From positions 1 to 34,956 of the forward strand of contig CACYHL010000005.1 of the NCBI GenBank assembly GCA_902774205.1: a stretch of DNA of 34,956 nt, read 5' to 3'. The stretch is from an uncultured Bacteroidota bacterium. Its GTDB lineage: Bacteria; Bacteroidota; Bacteroidia; Bacteroidales; WCHB1-69. Below are positions 15,343 through 22,725 of this stretch, one piece after another; the first letter of the stretch is position 1; each line of letters opens with the position of its first letter. The notes under the pieces were generated by a model, which had not been told where the DNA came from, searched no databases, and worked only from the letters and a program-made list of their open reading frames with translations. Both the position numbers and the translations under genes were made by a program.

Positions 15343-16116
15343 ATGGGAAAAATTATTGCAATAGCGAACCAGAAAGGCGGCGTGGGCAAGACGACCACGG
15401 CGGTCAATCTTGCGGCTTCGTTGGCAGTGTTGGAGCACAAGACTCTACTCGTTGACGCCGACCCGCAAGCCAACGCCACATCAGGGGTCGGGTTTGAAAA
15501 GAGCGACGTCTCTTACAGCGTTTACGACTATCTCTTGGGAAACGCCTCAGCGAAAGACGGGATCCTCACAACAAAAACCCCGAACTTGGATTTGTTGCCC
15601 GCTGTTGATGACCTCGCCGGCGCCGAAGTGGAGATGATCTCGCTTGAAAGACGCGAATTCCGCCTACGCGAATCTATCAGACCGCTGAAAGAGGACTATG
15701 AGTTCATAATTATCGACTGCGCGCCGTCGTTGGGACTGATAACGATAAACTCGCTCGTGGCTGCCGACTCTGTCATCATCCCCGTACAATGCGAATATTT
15801 CGCGCTCGAGGGACTTGGAAAACTGCTGAACACGGTGCGCCTCATACAGCAGGGCATGAACCCCGACCTGAACATAGAGGGCATTCTGCTCACCATGTAC
15901 GACTCGCGCCTCAAGTTGGCGAACGCTGTCGTGGAGGACGTGCGACAGCACTGCCGCGGTATCGTTTTCGACACCATAATCTCCAGAAACACAAGGATTA
16001 GCGAGGCGCCAAGCCACGGCAAACCGATAATACTTTACGATGTGCAGTCACGCGGAACCACCAACCACCTCAATCTCGCCCGCGAGATTTTGCAGAACAA
16101 CGGATACGCATTTTAA
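15343..16116 (+). CDS. parA: Chromosome partition ATPase ParA (Soj)
   Basis: The 257-residue protein has the deviant Walker A motif KGGVGKTTT at residues 11-19 after [10 protein letters not shown], the DADPQANAT box, a Walker B-like [11 protein letters not shown], and the usual length. ParA binds nucleoid DNA as an ATP dimer and moves ParB-parS complexes. I use ATG 15343, which places [10 protein letters not shown] at the N-terminus as in orthologues; an upstream TTG would overlap the DUF3276 gene. parB starts 14 bases downstream. Confidence 0.94.
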   Translation: MGKIIAIANQKGGVGKTTTAVNLAASLAVLEHKTLLVDADPQANATSGVGFEKSDVSYSVYDYLLGNASAKDGILTTKTPNLDLLPAVDDLAGAEVEMISLERREFRLRESIRPLKEDYEFIIIDCAPSLGLITINSLVAADSVIIPVQCEYFALEGLGKLLNTVRLIQQGMNPDLNIEGILLTMYDSRLKLANAVVEDVRQHCRGIVFDTIISRNTRISEAPSHGKPIILYDVQSRGTTNHLNLAREILQNNGYAF

Positions 16117-16130
16117 CGATTTTTCGCTTT

Positions 16131-17024
16131 ATGGAAAAAGATAAAAATAATGTCAAAAAGTTAGGAAAAGGCTTGGGTGCGTTGCTTGGCAATGCGGAGT
16201 ACTCCGTCATTTCTCCAAATTCGGTGGCGCGAATCAAAACTGAATCAAACAGTTACATACGTGTTGACCTCATCGAGGCGAACCCATTCCAGCCGCGTAC
16301 TGAGTTTGAACAGGCAGCGTTGGACGAATTGGCGCAGTCGATAAAATCATACGGACTGATTCAGCCGGTGACGGTGCGCCCGCTCGAAAACGGCAAGTAC
16401 CAGCTCATCTCCGGTGAACGACGCCTCCGCGCCGCAAAACTTGCCGGACTTACACAAATCCCTGCTTTTGTCCGCACCGCCGATGACCTCCAATCCATTC
16501 AGATGGCTTTGGTGGAAAACATTCAGCGTGAGGATCTTAACGCTATTGAAATTGCAGTCTCATACCAGCGCCTTATTGACGAGTGCAACCTCAAACAGGA
16601 CGAACTGAGCGAAAAAGTTGGCAAGAACAGGGCCACAATTTCAAATTATCTCCGTCTTCTGAAACTTTCGACAAATTCGCAAATCGCTGTCCGCGACAAC
16701 AAAATCTCAATGGGGCACGCCCGCGCTTTGGTCGGAATTGATGAGGAACTTCAAGAGAAAATTGTCAACGAAATATTGAAAAACGGCCTTTCGGTCAGAC
16801 AGACTGAAACACTCGTCAAGAAATATTCTTCAGAAAATCCTTCAGCGAAAAAGAAAATAAAAGTGGCATTATCCTCGCAAATCACTGATTTTCAATCAAC
16901 TTTCTCAAAGAAATTAAAAACGAAAGTCAGCATAACAAAAGACACTAACGGAAAAGGCAAAATTTCAATACCATTCTCTTCTGATGAGGATTTGATGAGA
17001 TTAGTAAACCTTTTGGGCGAGTAA
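16131..17024 (+). CDS. parB: Chromosome partition protein ParB (Spo0J), CTPase
   Basis: The 297-residue protein opens with the KLGKGLGALLGN segment that contacts ParA. It then has the N-terminal ParB/sulfiredoxin-like domain (IEANPFQPR, LAQSIKSYGLIQPVTVRP, the CTP-binding SGERRLRAAKLAG) and NIQREDLNAIEIAVSYQRLI. A helix-turn-helix follows (KVGKNRATISNYLRLLKL), then a linker and a C-terminal dimerisation region. It would load at parS sites; I saw no parS in the window. Gene order parA-parB-DUF5683 is usual in the phylum. Confidence 0.93.
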   Translation: MEKDKNNVKKLGKGLGALLGNAEYSVISPNSVARIKTESNSYIRVDLIEANPFQPRTEFEQAALDELAQSIKSYGLIQPVTVRPLENGKYQLISGERRLRAAKLAGLTQIPAFVRTADDLQSIQMALVENIQREDLNAIEIAVSYQRLIDECNLKQDELSEKVGKNRATISNYLRLLKLSTNSQIAVRDNKISMGHARALVGIDEELQEKIVNEILKNGLSVRQTETLVKKYSSENPSAKKKIKVALSSQITDFQSTFSKKLKTKVSITKDTNGKGKISIPFSSDEDLMRLVNLLGE

Positions 17025-17029
17025 TTAAT

Positions 17030-17737
17030 ATGAAAAAATATCACTATCTTATTGACAAACAGGGATTTGTAACAAAATTCTTGTTTCTTTTTATGATAGT
17101 GCTCATAGGTTTCAGGTTTGATGTTTCAGCGCAGGCTGACAGTTCTGCGGTGCCGGCAGAAAACGCCGTCCCCGTGAAGTCAAACGACAGGATGCGGCGT
17201 GGGCAGAAAGATGCGGGCCCCATAATAAAATCTGACAACGGCAAAGTTGTGCGTGTTCACACCACCGACTCGGCGATGCAGAAAAAACACAGCCCCAAAA
17301 TCGCCACCGCACTCTCTGCTGTGATACCGGGCGCAGGACAGATTTACAACCGCAAATGGTGGAAGGTGCCTATTGTTTACGCGGGGCTCGGCGCATCCGG
17401 CTACTTCATTTATTACTACGCCGTCCAAACAAAATCGTACCAAACCGAATACCGGCATCGCGCGAATGGTGAGACCAACATGCTGAATCCGCAGTACGCC
17501 AATTTCTCAGACGAGAACGTACTCGCCCTTAAAAACAACTACAGGCGAAGCATGGAAATCGCAATCGCGGCTGCAGTGATAATATACGCACTGAACATTT
17601 TAGACGCGACAGTTGACGCCCACCTTTTCTATTTTGATGTCTCTGATGACCTTTCACTTTCTGTCCAGCCATTTGTGAGACAGAACCAATTTGTACGGAC
17701 AACAGAAAGTGGTGTGGGCTTCAAACTCCGTTTTTAG
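17030..17737 (+). CDS. DUF5683 domain-containing membrane protein
   Basis: The 235-residue protein has an N-terminal signal or anchor segment (residues 14-32, FLFLFMIVLIGFRFDVSAQ). After a charged low-complexity linker comes the DUF5683 domain: HSPKIATALSAVIPGAGQIYNRKWWKVPIVYAGLGASGYFIYYYA, a long polar stretch, and another membrane helix (AAAVIIYALNILDATVDAHLF). The end, a short amphipathic strand GVGFKLRF, resembles an outer-membrane-type C-terminus. It follows parB by 5 bases, its standard position in Bacteroidetes. Function unknown. Confidence 0.87.
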   Translation: MKKYHYLIDKQGFVTKFLFLFMIVLIGFRFDVSAQADSSAVPAENAVPVKSNDRMRRGQKDAGPIIKSDNGKVVRVHTTDSAMQKKHSPKIATALSAVIPGAGQIYNRKWWKVPIVYAGLGASGYFIYYYAVQTKSYQTEYRHRANGETNMLNPQYANFSDENVLALKNNYRRSMEIAIAAAVIIYALNILDATVDAHLFYFDVSDDLSLSVQPFVRQNQFVRTTESGVGFKLRF

Positions 17738-17773
17738 ATAATTCTATTTCAAAACTCTCATAAACAGATAGAT

Positions 17774-18439
17774 ATGATAAATCCAAAAATTGAGGAAACT
17801 TGGAAAAATGTTCTTTATGAGGAGTTTAACTCGCCGTATTTCGAGCAGCTGAAACAATTCCTGATTGATGAAAAGCGGCATTATGTGGTGTTTCCTCCGG
17901 GCGGGCTCATATTCAATGCTTTCAATCTCACACCTTTCAACGAAGTGAATGTTGTTATTATAGGTCAGGACCCGTATCCGAATGAAGGTCAGGCGGAAGG
18001 GCTCTGTTTTTCGGTCCCTGATGGCATTGAACTGCCTCGCTCGTTAGTTAATATTTATCAGGAAATCGCTGATGACCTGCATATTACGCCGCCGCGTAGC
18101 GGAAGTTTGGCGCGGTGGGCAAAACAGGGTGTGCTGCTTTTGAACGCCACGCTCACAGTGCGCGCCCACGCCATCGGCTCGCACCAGAACAAGGGCTGGG
18201 AACGGTTCACCGACAGAGCTATCAGTGAGCTTTCGCGGCAACGCGACCATGTGGTTTTTCTTTTGTGGGGCAACTACGCAAAGCAGAAAGCAACGCTAAT
18301 CGATTCCACGAAGCACGCGATACTCACCGCCGCACACCCGTCACCGCTTTCCGCTGCGAAAGGTTTCTTCGGCTGCCGCCACTTCTCAAAAACAAATGAG
18401 ATATTGCATCAGTGGGGCAAAAAGGAAATTGTGTGGTGA
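17774..18439 (+). CDS. ung: Uracil-DNA glycosylase, family 1
   Basis: The 221-residue base-excision repair enzyme removes uracil from DNA. The water-activating motif reads GQDPYP (residues 64-69, catalytic Asp66), where most family-1 enzymes have GQDPYH. It continues NEGQAEGLCFSVP, LLLNATLTV, and the minor-groove loop HPSPLSAAKGFFGCRHFS with the second catalytic His. The His-to-Pro change is outside the two catalytic residues. The gene ends 11 bases before a perfect palindromic repeat that separates it from the convergent GHKL ATPase gene. Confidence 0.94.
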   Translation: MINPKIEETWKNVLYEEFNSPYFEQLKQFLIDEKRHYVVFPPGGLIFNAFNLTPFNEVNVVIIGQDPYPNEGQAEGLCFSVPDGIELPRSLVNIYQEIADDLHITPPRSGSLARWAKQGVLLLNATLTVRAHAIGSHQNKGWERFTDRAISELSRQRDHVVFLLWGNYAKQKATLIDSTKHAILTAAHPSPLSAAKGFFGCRHFSKTNEILHQWGKKEIVW

Positions 18440-18449
18440 ATGTCCCCCG

Positions 18450-18479
18450 TGTAGAGACGTTCCATGGAACGTCTCTACA
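18450..18479. repeat. Dispersed palindromic repeat, copy 2 (perfect 30-bp palindrome)
   Basis: Each arm is TGTAGAGACGTTCCA, meeting at the central CCATGG. It lies between the convergent ung and GHKL ATPase genes. On the minus strand it provides the TAG stop of the ATPase gene (18475-18477), just as copy 1 provides the GT2 stop. It could act as a hairpin at both transcript ends, but there is no U-tract. Confidence 0.95.
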
Positions 18480-19005
18480 TTATATTTTCCTCTATCATCT
18501 CTTTCAGATAGGATATTATTTCAGGATTTTGGATTGAGACGCCATCCAAAGCCTCGTTAACCTCGTCTGTATCTAACACAAAATCAATATTTTGTTTTTT
18601 ATAATGGAATACGAATCTGATGTCGGGGTAAGAGGTCATCGTTAGCACCACCGCACCGGCGAGGTCACCCATCGGCTTGCGGTCGATGTGCGAAAGCCCG
18701 AAAGTAGCCGTGACAGTCGTGCCCTTGCCAAGTTGTGAACTGATATTGAAAGTGCCGCCCGTCAGCTCGGCGTTCTGTTTGAGCAGCGGCAACCCCAACC
18801 CTACTTTCCGTGTCGTGCGGGTTGTGACAAACGGGTCGGCGACACGCTGCGCCATCTCTTCGTCCATACCGCAGCCATCGTCCTTGAATTGCAACGTAAG
18901 TATATCTTTTTCAACATCTTCCTCCACAAGCAGCTCTATATTCTTCGCTTTTGCGCGTGTGGAGTTTTGCAGAATATCAATAATATGCATCGAAAGATCT
19001 TTCAT
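18475..19005 (-). CDS. GHKL ATP-binding protein (histidine-kinase-like, no H-box)
   Basis: The 176-residue protein has a complete GHKL ATPase fold: N box MHIIDILQNSTRAKA, G1 DDGCGMDEEM, G2 TRKVGLGLPLLKQNA and the final GKGTTVTATFG (residues about 4-113), followed by about 60 residues of alpha/beta tail. There is no phosphoacceptor His domain and no sensor, so it resembles anti-sigma-type kinases or the ATPase that precedes the NuoE-like subunit in [FeFe]-hydrogenase operons. It is the last gene of the six-gene minus-strand operon, 21 bases after the PHP gene, and its stop codon is made by the palindromic repeat. Confidence 0.87.
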   Translation of the reverse strand: MKDLSMHIIDILQNSTRAKAKNIELLVEEDVEKDILTLQFKDDGCGMDEEMAQRVADPFVTTRTTRKVGLGLPLLKQNAELTGGTFNISSQLGKGTTVTATFGLSHIDRKPMGDLAGAVVLTMTSYPDIRFVFHYKKQNIDFVLDTDEVNEALDGVSIQNPEIISYLKEMIEENIM

Positions 19006-19026
19006 GACATTTTCCGTTTTTAGTTT

Positions 19027-19767
19027 CTATTCCAATTTGACCGAGCGACCGCCCTCGCCGTGAAGCGCCATCGCAATCTCATCAAACGAGCGTGTCTCCA
19101 TTTCAAAAATGGCGGTTGAAGTGCCGACAAGATTCGGGAAATGCGCGTCCGAGCTCCGTATGAAACTCTTACCTTTGAGGTACGGGTGCTCCGCCAATAT
19201 CTTCTCCTTGTCACCATGCTTCGACAGCTCCACCGCGTCATAATCCAAATCGAACGGTATGAATCCGAGTTGCGATATGACACTGTTTTTCGGCTTGTCG
19301 ATATGCGCTGGAATGAAAAGCCCGCCAAGTGACTTCACTTTTTTGTTAATCTCCTCTATTGAGACATCAAGACCTGATATTAAAAGTTTTGGCTCCTCGT
19401 AAACGATATTGTCCTCCTCATCAATCTGCACTTGGTCTCCAAAGACATCAGGCGAATTGGGAATGTTCGGCAAATGCTCGTCCAAATAGGCTTGAAACTC
19501 ATCTAACAATTCGTGAGTCTTGAAAAAAGCAAGGCAGTGCGCCTCCTCTTTCGTTGTGACCTCGGCTCCACAAAGGACAAAAATATCCCGTTTTGAAGAG
19601 TAATGCTCCGCAAGTCTGCAATGCCGCGTGGCGTTGTGGTCGGTGATACCGATAATGTCAACGCCTTTTTGCAAAGCCAATTCGATTATATACTCCGGGG
19701 TCATATCCAAGTCGCCGCATGGTGAAAGCAGCGTATGGGTATGCAAATCGGCCTTAAATCGGAACAT
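19027..19767 (-). CDS. PHP domain phosphoesterase-like protein
   Basis: The protein has 246 residues from ATG 19767 (MFRFKADLHTHTLLSPCGDL); the frame extends upstream over the preceding gene, but that sequence is not PHP-like. Metal-binding motifs: DLHTHT (residues 7-12), the second motif GITDHN, an Glu in LCGAEVT, and a later HIDKPKN plus SSDAHF. PHP proteins hydrolyse phosphoesters, but the substrate here is unknown. It sits between a DRTGG protein (10 bases upstream) and a GHKL ATPase. The same four families occur together next to [FeFe]-hydrogenases in Clostridia, so a signalling or maturation role is likely. Confidence 0.87.
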   Translation of the reverse strand: MFRFKADLHTHTLLSPCGDLDMTPEYIIELALQKGVDIIGITDHNATRHCRLAEHYSSKRDIFVLCGAEVTTKEEAHCLAFFKTHELLDEFQAYLDEHLPNIPNSPDVFGDQVQIDEEDNIVYEEPKLLISGLDVSIEEINKKVKSLGGLFIPAHIDKPKNSVISQLGFIPFDLDYDAVELSKHGDKEKILAEHPYLKGKSFIRSSDAHFPNLVGTSTAIFEMETRSFDEIAMALHGEGGRSVKLE

Positions 19768-19777
19768 TATCTGTAAC

Positions 19778-20113
19778 TTACTGGTTAATATGCATATACA
19801 CCTTGCCAGCTGTTTCGAAAGTCTGGTCGGTAGTGCCCAACATCGGGATTTCCTCCTCAATAGCGTGCTGCAATGTGTCTTCATCGGGCTTGAAGCCTTT
19901 TACCAAGATAATGCATGACAGCTCTTTGAGAGAGCCAATGGCAGCCACATTCTTATGGGTCTGCAAAGTAATCCATGCCATACCTGATTTTGTCGAGCCC
20001 ATTACATCGCTCAGCAAATCAGAAACATAGCAACCGGTAATTTCCTTGTCAAGGTTATCAGCCCCACAGAAAACCGTCAAATTCATTTTTTCTACCAATT
20101 CTTTGACTGTCAT
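19778..20113 (-). CDS. DRTGG-domain protein, second copy
   Basis: The 111-residue protein is a single DRTGG-like domain: MTVKELVEKMNLTVFCGADNLDKEITGCYVSDLLSDVMG, then AWITLQTHKNVAAIGSLKELSCIILVKG and a C-terminal IPMLGTTDQTFETAGKVY. DRTGG domains are small nucleotide- or ligand-sensing modules related to the N-terminus of HPr kinase and a region of phosphotransacetylase. It is a paralogue of the protein encoded at 21953-22300, sharing the ASDLMSDV/VSDLLSDV block and the SYSMYKVAGILY/DQTFETAGKVY end. It starts 33 bases after the hydrogenase-like gene. Confidence 0.85.
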   Translation of the reverse strand: MTVKELVEKMNLTVFCGADNLDKEITGCYVSDLLSDVMGSTKSGMAWITLQTHKNVAAIGSLKELSCIILVKGFKPDEDTLQHAIEEEIPMLGTTDQTFETAGKVYMHINQ

Positions 20114-20146
20114 AATAAATCTATTAATCTATTAATATGTATGTTT

Positions 20147-21529
20147 TTACAATAAATCGTCAGGAATATTGTTAATATCCAACTTCTGCACGCCCCAAGT
20201 TTTCTTTGCGAGTTCGGCGCGCTCATCAGCTGATATGCCATTATTTTCATTCAGAAGGCGTTGCACGAAAATGCAGCTTTTCAATCCTATCACCCCATTC
20301 GTGACCGCGAAAGAGAACTCCTTACACGTCTGATAACCGCAGATACGGCAGTCAACTTGCGGCAGGAACTTATTGATTTTGAACGCTTTCTCCATCTTCT
20401 GCATCGCCACTGCCCTGTCGTTGTCGAGCTTGTCCATCGAGCGGGGCTGCACCTTACCAACCTTACTGTTATCCGCTAAATAATCAAAATTTTGGATTAG
20501 CTCATTAAATTTTTTGGACACACGCACGGGACTATGTGCGGCGCGCTGTTTCTGTCGCTCAACTGTAAGGAATCTGTTATTAGCGCATAAAATCCCCCCC
20601 GCACAGCTCTGGTCACAGGCGCGCACTTCAAGGAAGTCTATATTGTCAATATCCTCATTCTCAATCTTTTCCAAAAACGCCGACACATTATGCACCTCAT
20701 CGATGGCAAGGTTACGACCTTCTTTCAGCAATGCAATCTCGCCCCCACTAAGCGCCCACAACAGGTTTCTACGTGTCATCACATTACGATGGTCATTCTG
20801 TAAAGCCGGAAGTTCAGTACCCTGTTTTATAATCCGTAAAACCTTATTATACAGATAGTTCATATTTATGACACCTGTAACAGAAGATTTATCCTCCCCT
20901 ACCGGACTTTTGATTGCGGCAATTTTCGCGGGACACGGCGCGACATAAAATATGCCAATCTCCTCATTCAGAATCCCGCAATTCTCAACAAGATGCTTCT
21001 TGATATGCAATGAGGTCAAATCAAGAGGCGGTTTAACAAGCATGATATTATTCACGAGAGACGGGAACTTCACCTGAATCAGGCGGACAATCGCAGGACA
21101 AAACGAAGAAATCACGGGCTTGTCGCAATCCCCATTCATAAGTTTCTCATTCATAATATGTTTCAGCACCCCCACACTTTCTTCAACTTCATAAACGAAT
21201 TTGAAGCCGAGATAATGCAATGCTGCCAAGATAGAGTCATGTTCTATTTTTTCGGGGAACTGCGCGAAAAAAATAGTTGGGACGAGCGCGACAGGAGTCT
21301 TATAGTCATAAATCGTCTGGAAGTCGTCCTGCTCGACATAGATAGCCGAGACGGGGCAAGCGGAATAGCAGCGGCCGCAGTCGATGCATCTGTTAGGGTT
21401 CAGCACCGGCAGTCCGCCCTCGATATGGATTGCCGCAGTCGGACATATTTCGGTACAATGAGCGCAACCTATACAGAGGTCATACTGAAACTTAAGAGCA
21501 TGGTGAAAATTTTCCTGATGTGTATCCAT
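20147..21529 (-). CDS. [FeFe]-hydrogenase-like iron-sulfur protein (probable redox/H2 sensor)
   Basis: The 460-residue protein has three parts. First are two [4Fe-4S] motifs, CIGCAHCTEIC (Cys19-29) and CIDCGRCYSAC (Cys48-58). Next is a hydrogenase H domain (about 78-320) with the four H-cluster cysteines: Cys144 in SSFCP, Cys199 in APCPAK, Cys305 and Cys309 in VRACDQSCAGG. Last is a C-terminal FeS domain with Cys394, 397, 402 and 419 (CRICGYQTC...KSC). Against catalytic enzymes the proton-relay Cys is Phe143 (TSCCP to SSFCP), the Glu after PCxxK is Ala, and MAC is RAC. That suggests a sensory or slow enzyme, as in HsfB-type proteins. It abuts the RsbT-like gene with no gap. Confidence 0.88.
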   Translation of the reverse strand: MDTHQENFHHALKFQYDLCIGCAHCTEICPTAAIHIEGGLPVLNPNRCIDCGRCYSACPVSAIYVEQDDFQTIYDYKTPVALVPTIFFAQFPEKIEHDSILAALHYLGFKFVYEVEESVGVLKHIMNEKLMNGDCDKPVISSFCPAIVRLIQVKFPSLVNNIMLVKPPLDLTSLHIKKHLVENCGILNEEIGIFYVAPCPAKIAAIKSPVGEDKSSVTGVINMNYLYNKVLRIIKQGTELPALQNDHRNVMTRRNLLWALSGGEIALLKEGRNLAIDEVHNVSAFLEKIENEDIDNIDFLEVRACDQSCAGGILCANNRFLTVERQKQRAAHSPVRVSKKFNELIQNFDYLADNSKVGKVQPRSMDKLDNDRAVAMQKMEKAFKINKFLPQVDCRICGYQTCKEFSFAVTNGVIGLKSCIFVQRLLNENNGISADERAELAKKTWGVQKLDINNIPDDLL

Positions 21530-21940
21530 TTAAAAGTTATTAGTTATTTCCACGGTAGTACCCTTGCCGACCACGGAATTCACGTTAAGAATGTCTGAAT
21601 TTGCTTTTATATTTGGCAGTCCCATACCGGCGCCGAAGCCCATTTCGCGCACGGCGACCGAGGCTGTGGAGTAGCCCTCCTGCATGGCTTGGGAAATATC
21701 GGCGATACCGGGCCCCTCATCAGCGAGTTTAATATATATCTTGTCGGGCTGCAAATCCACTGTAATCACGCCACGATAGGCGTGCGCCACTATATTGACC
21801 TCAGCCTCGTATAGTGCGACCACGGTGCGTTTCACCACAGACGAGTCCACACCAAGCTGCCGCATCATTTTCTTCACGTTGCTTGACACGGAGCCGGCAT
21901 TTGTGAAATCGCCACCGTTCACCTGATATTCGAGTAACAT
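21530..21940 (-). CDS. RsbT-like GHKL ATP-binding protein (anti-sigma/switch kinase family)
   Basis: The 136-residue protein is a bare GHKL ATPase of the RsbW/RsbT type: N box ALYEAEVNIVAHAYRG, G1 DEGPGIADI, G2 MGFGAGMGLPNIK and the closing GKGTTVEI. The SVSSNVKKMMRQLGVDSSVVKR segment at residues 17-38 resembles the helix that precedes the N box in RsbT. These proteins phosphorylate STAS antagonists or bind sigma factors. No STAS protein or sigma factor is adjacent, so the partner is elsewhere or the role differs. The gene ends directly against the hydrogenase-like gene and starts 12 bases after the first DRTGG gene. Confidence 0.87.
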   Translation of the reverse strand: MLLEYQVNGGDFTNAGSVSSNVKKMMRQLGVDSSVVKRTVVALYEAEVNIVAHAYRGVITVDLQPDKIYIKLADEGPGIADISQAMQEGYSTASVAVREMGFGAGMGLPNIKANSDILNVNSVVGKGTTVEITNNF

Positions 21941-21952
21941 GTTTTTCCTTTC

Positions 21953-22300
21953 TTAATAAAGTGGTTGAATATTATTTGCGTATAGGATACCGGCGACCTT
22001 ATACATCGAATAGCTGGTTTCCATAAGCACCATGTTGTTGTCCTCCGCGAGTTCCTTCATCTCGTCAGTGACTTTCTTGCCACGGACAAAAAGGACATAG
22101 CGCACCTCGGCCATTTCGCATGTACGGATTGTCTGTGTGTTCGCGAGGCCAGTGATAAGCAGCAGTGATGACGCGTCTTTAATCGTCAGCACGTCGCTCA
22201 TCAAATCAGAAGCAAAAGCTCTTGTAACTTCCTCGTTTTCAGTATTGTTTCCTTCAATTAGTCTTCCGCCGACAAGGGCGATAATTTCATCAATCTTCAT
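21953..22300 (-). CDS. DRTGG-domain protein, first copy
   Basis: The 115-residue protein opens the hydrogenase-like operon. It has the DRTGG-type layout: MKIDEIIALVGGRLIEG, then VTRAFASDLMSDVLTIKDASSLLLITGLANTQTIRTC, AEVRYVLFVRGKKV and a final NNMVLMETSYSMYKVAGILY. It is similar to the 111-residue paralogue downstream, and two DRTGG proteins flanking an RsbT-like ATPase and an Fe-only hydrogenase-like protein is the arrangement known from clostridial hydrogenase operons. The ligand is unknown. A TATCTTTG box lies 30 bases upstream. Confidence 0.85.
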   Translation of the reverse strand: MKIDEIIALVGGRLIEGNNTENEEVTRAFASDLMSDVLTIKDASSLLLITGLANTQTIRTCEMAEVRYVLFVRGKKVTDEMKELAEDNNMVLMETSYSMYKVAGILYANNIQPLY

Positions 22301-22329
22301 TGTTTTTCTGTCATTTTACAATTAATGAA

Positions 22330-22337
22330 CAAAGATA
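22330..22337 (-). promoter_or_regulatory. -7 promoter box for the hydrogenase-like operon
   Basis: The minus strand reads TATCTTTG followed by T, matching TANNTTTG, 30 bases before the first DRTGG start codon. A TTG with correct spacing was not found. Confidence 0.55.
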
Positions 22338-22422
22338 TAAAATAAAATCCAAAGTTGAGCTGTATTGGAGGAAAATTTTGCTGGGAGAATACCGAGAGGG
22401 GGGCAGGTTTCCACCAAAAACA

Positions 22423-22449
22423 GCAAGCGCCGGTGGCACCGGCGCTTGC
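22423..22449 (-). terminator. Strong hairpin terminator after the small-gene operon
   Basis: The 13-base arms GCAAGCGCCGGTG and CACCGGCGCTTGC are perfectly complementary with a one-base centre (so 3-5 loop bases in practice). Reading the minus strand, it is followed by TGTTTTT. It lies 46 bases after the stop of the 33-residue gene. Confidence 0.72.
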
Positions 22450-22495
22450 ACTTGGTAGTCGAAGGACAATTCTGAAATTCCTTTTATAATAACAT

Positions 22496-22597
22496 TTATC
22501 CGCGACAATTGTCGTATTCGTCATTATTGGGATTCAGTTGGTTTGCGTGATTGTCGTAATCAGCATCACAGTGTTCCGCGTCAGGATTCCATGCCAT
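22496..22597 (-). CDS. Small acidic protein, 33 residues
   Basis: The peptide begins MAWNPDAEHCDADYDNHANQ and ends in DNCRG. It is rich in Asp and Asn with two Cys, and has no hydrophobic segment. A near-perfect Shine-Dalgarno AAAGGAGGT on the minus strand lies 9 bases before the ATG, which is unusual for this genome and picks this start; the ATG eight bases upstream touches the SD and is in another frame. The segment NQLNPNNDEY resembles the VKNPTSSEF segment of the 78-residue protein two genes upstream. It is the last gene before a strong terminator. Function unknown. Confidence 0.7.
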   Translation of the reverse strand: MAWNPDAEHCDADYDNHANQLNPNNDEYDNCRG

Positions 22598-22635
22598 ATT
22601 TTCATACCTCCTTTCAAATTGGTTTAAGTGTTGTT

Positions 22636-22725
22636 TTAATTTTTAACCGTGTTATTTTTCCGCTCCTTTTCCGAGGAGTTTTGGGTTGTGTTTTCCCCAT
22701 CACCTTTGCCTTTAATTTTTTCCAT
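22636..22725 (-). CDS. Small hydrophilic protein, 29 residues
   Basis: The peptide begins MEKIKGKGDGEN and is almost entirely charged or polar (Lys, Glu, Asn, Thr), so it is probably disordered. A strong Shine-Dalgarno AAGGAGGTGAAA on the minus strand lies 6-8 bases before the ATG. The start lies inside the last codons of the preceding 78-residue gene (14-base overlap), which suggests translational coupling. It resembles no family I know. The gene is supported by its ribosome binding site and position, not by homology. Confidence 0.6.
   Translation of the reverse strand: MEKIKGKGDGENTTQNSSEKERKNNTVKN

Noticed and set aside
19768-19884. N-terminal extension of the PHP protein
   Set aside because: The extra residues overlap the upstream DRTGG gene in another frame and do not resemble PHP proteins, which begin close to DLHTHT.
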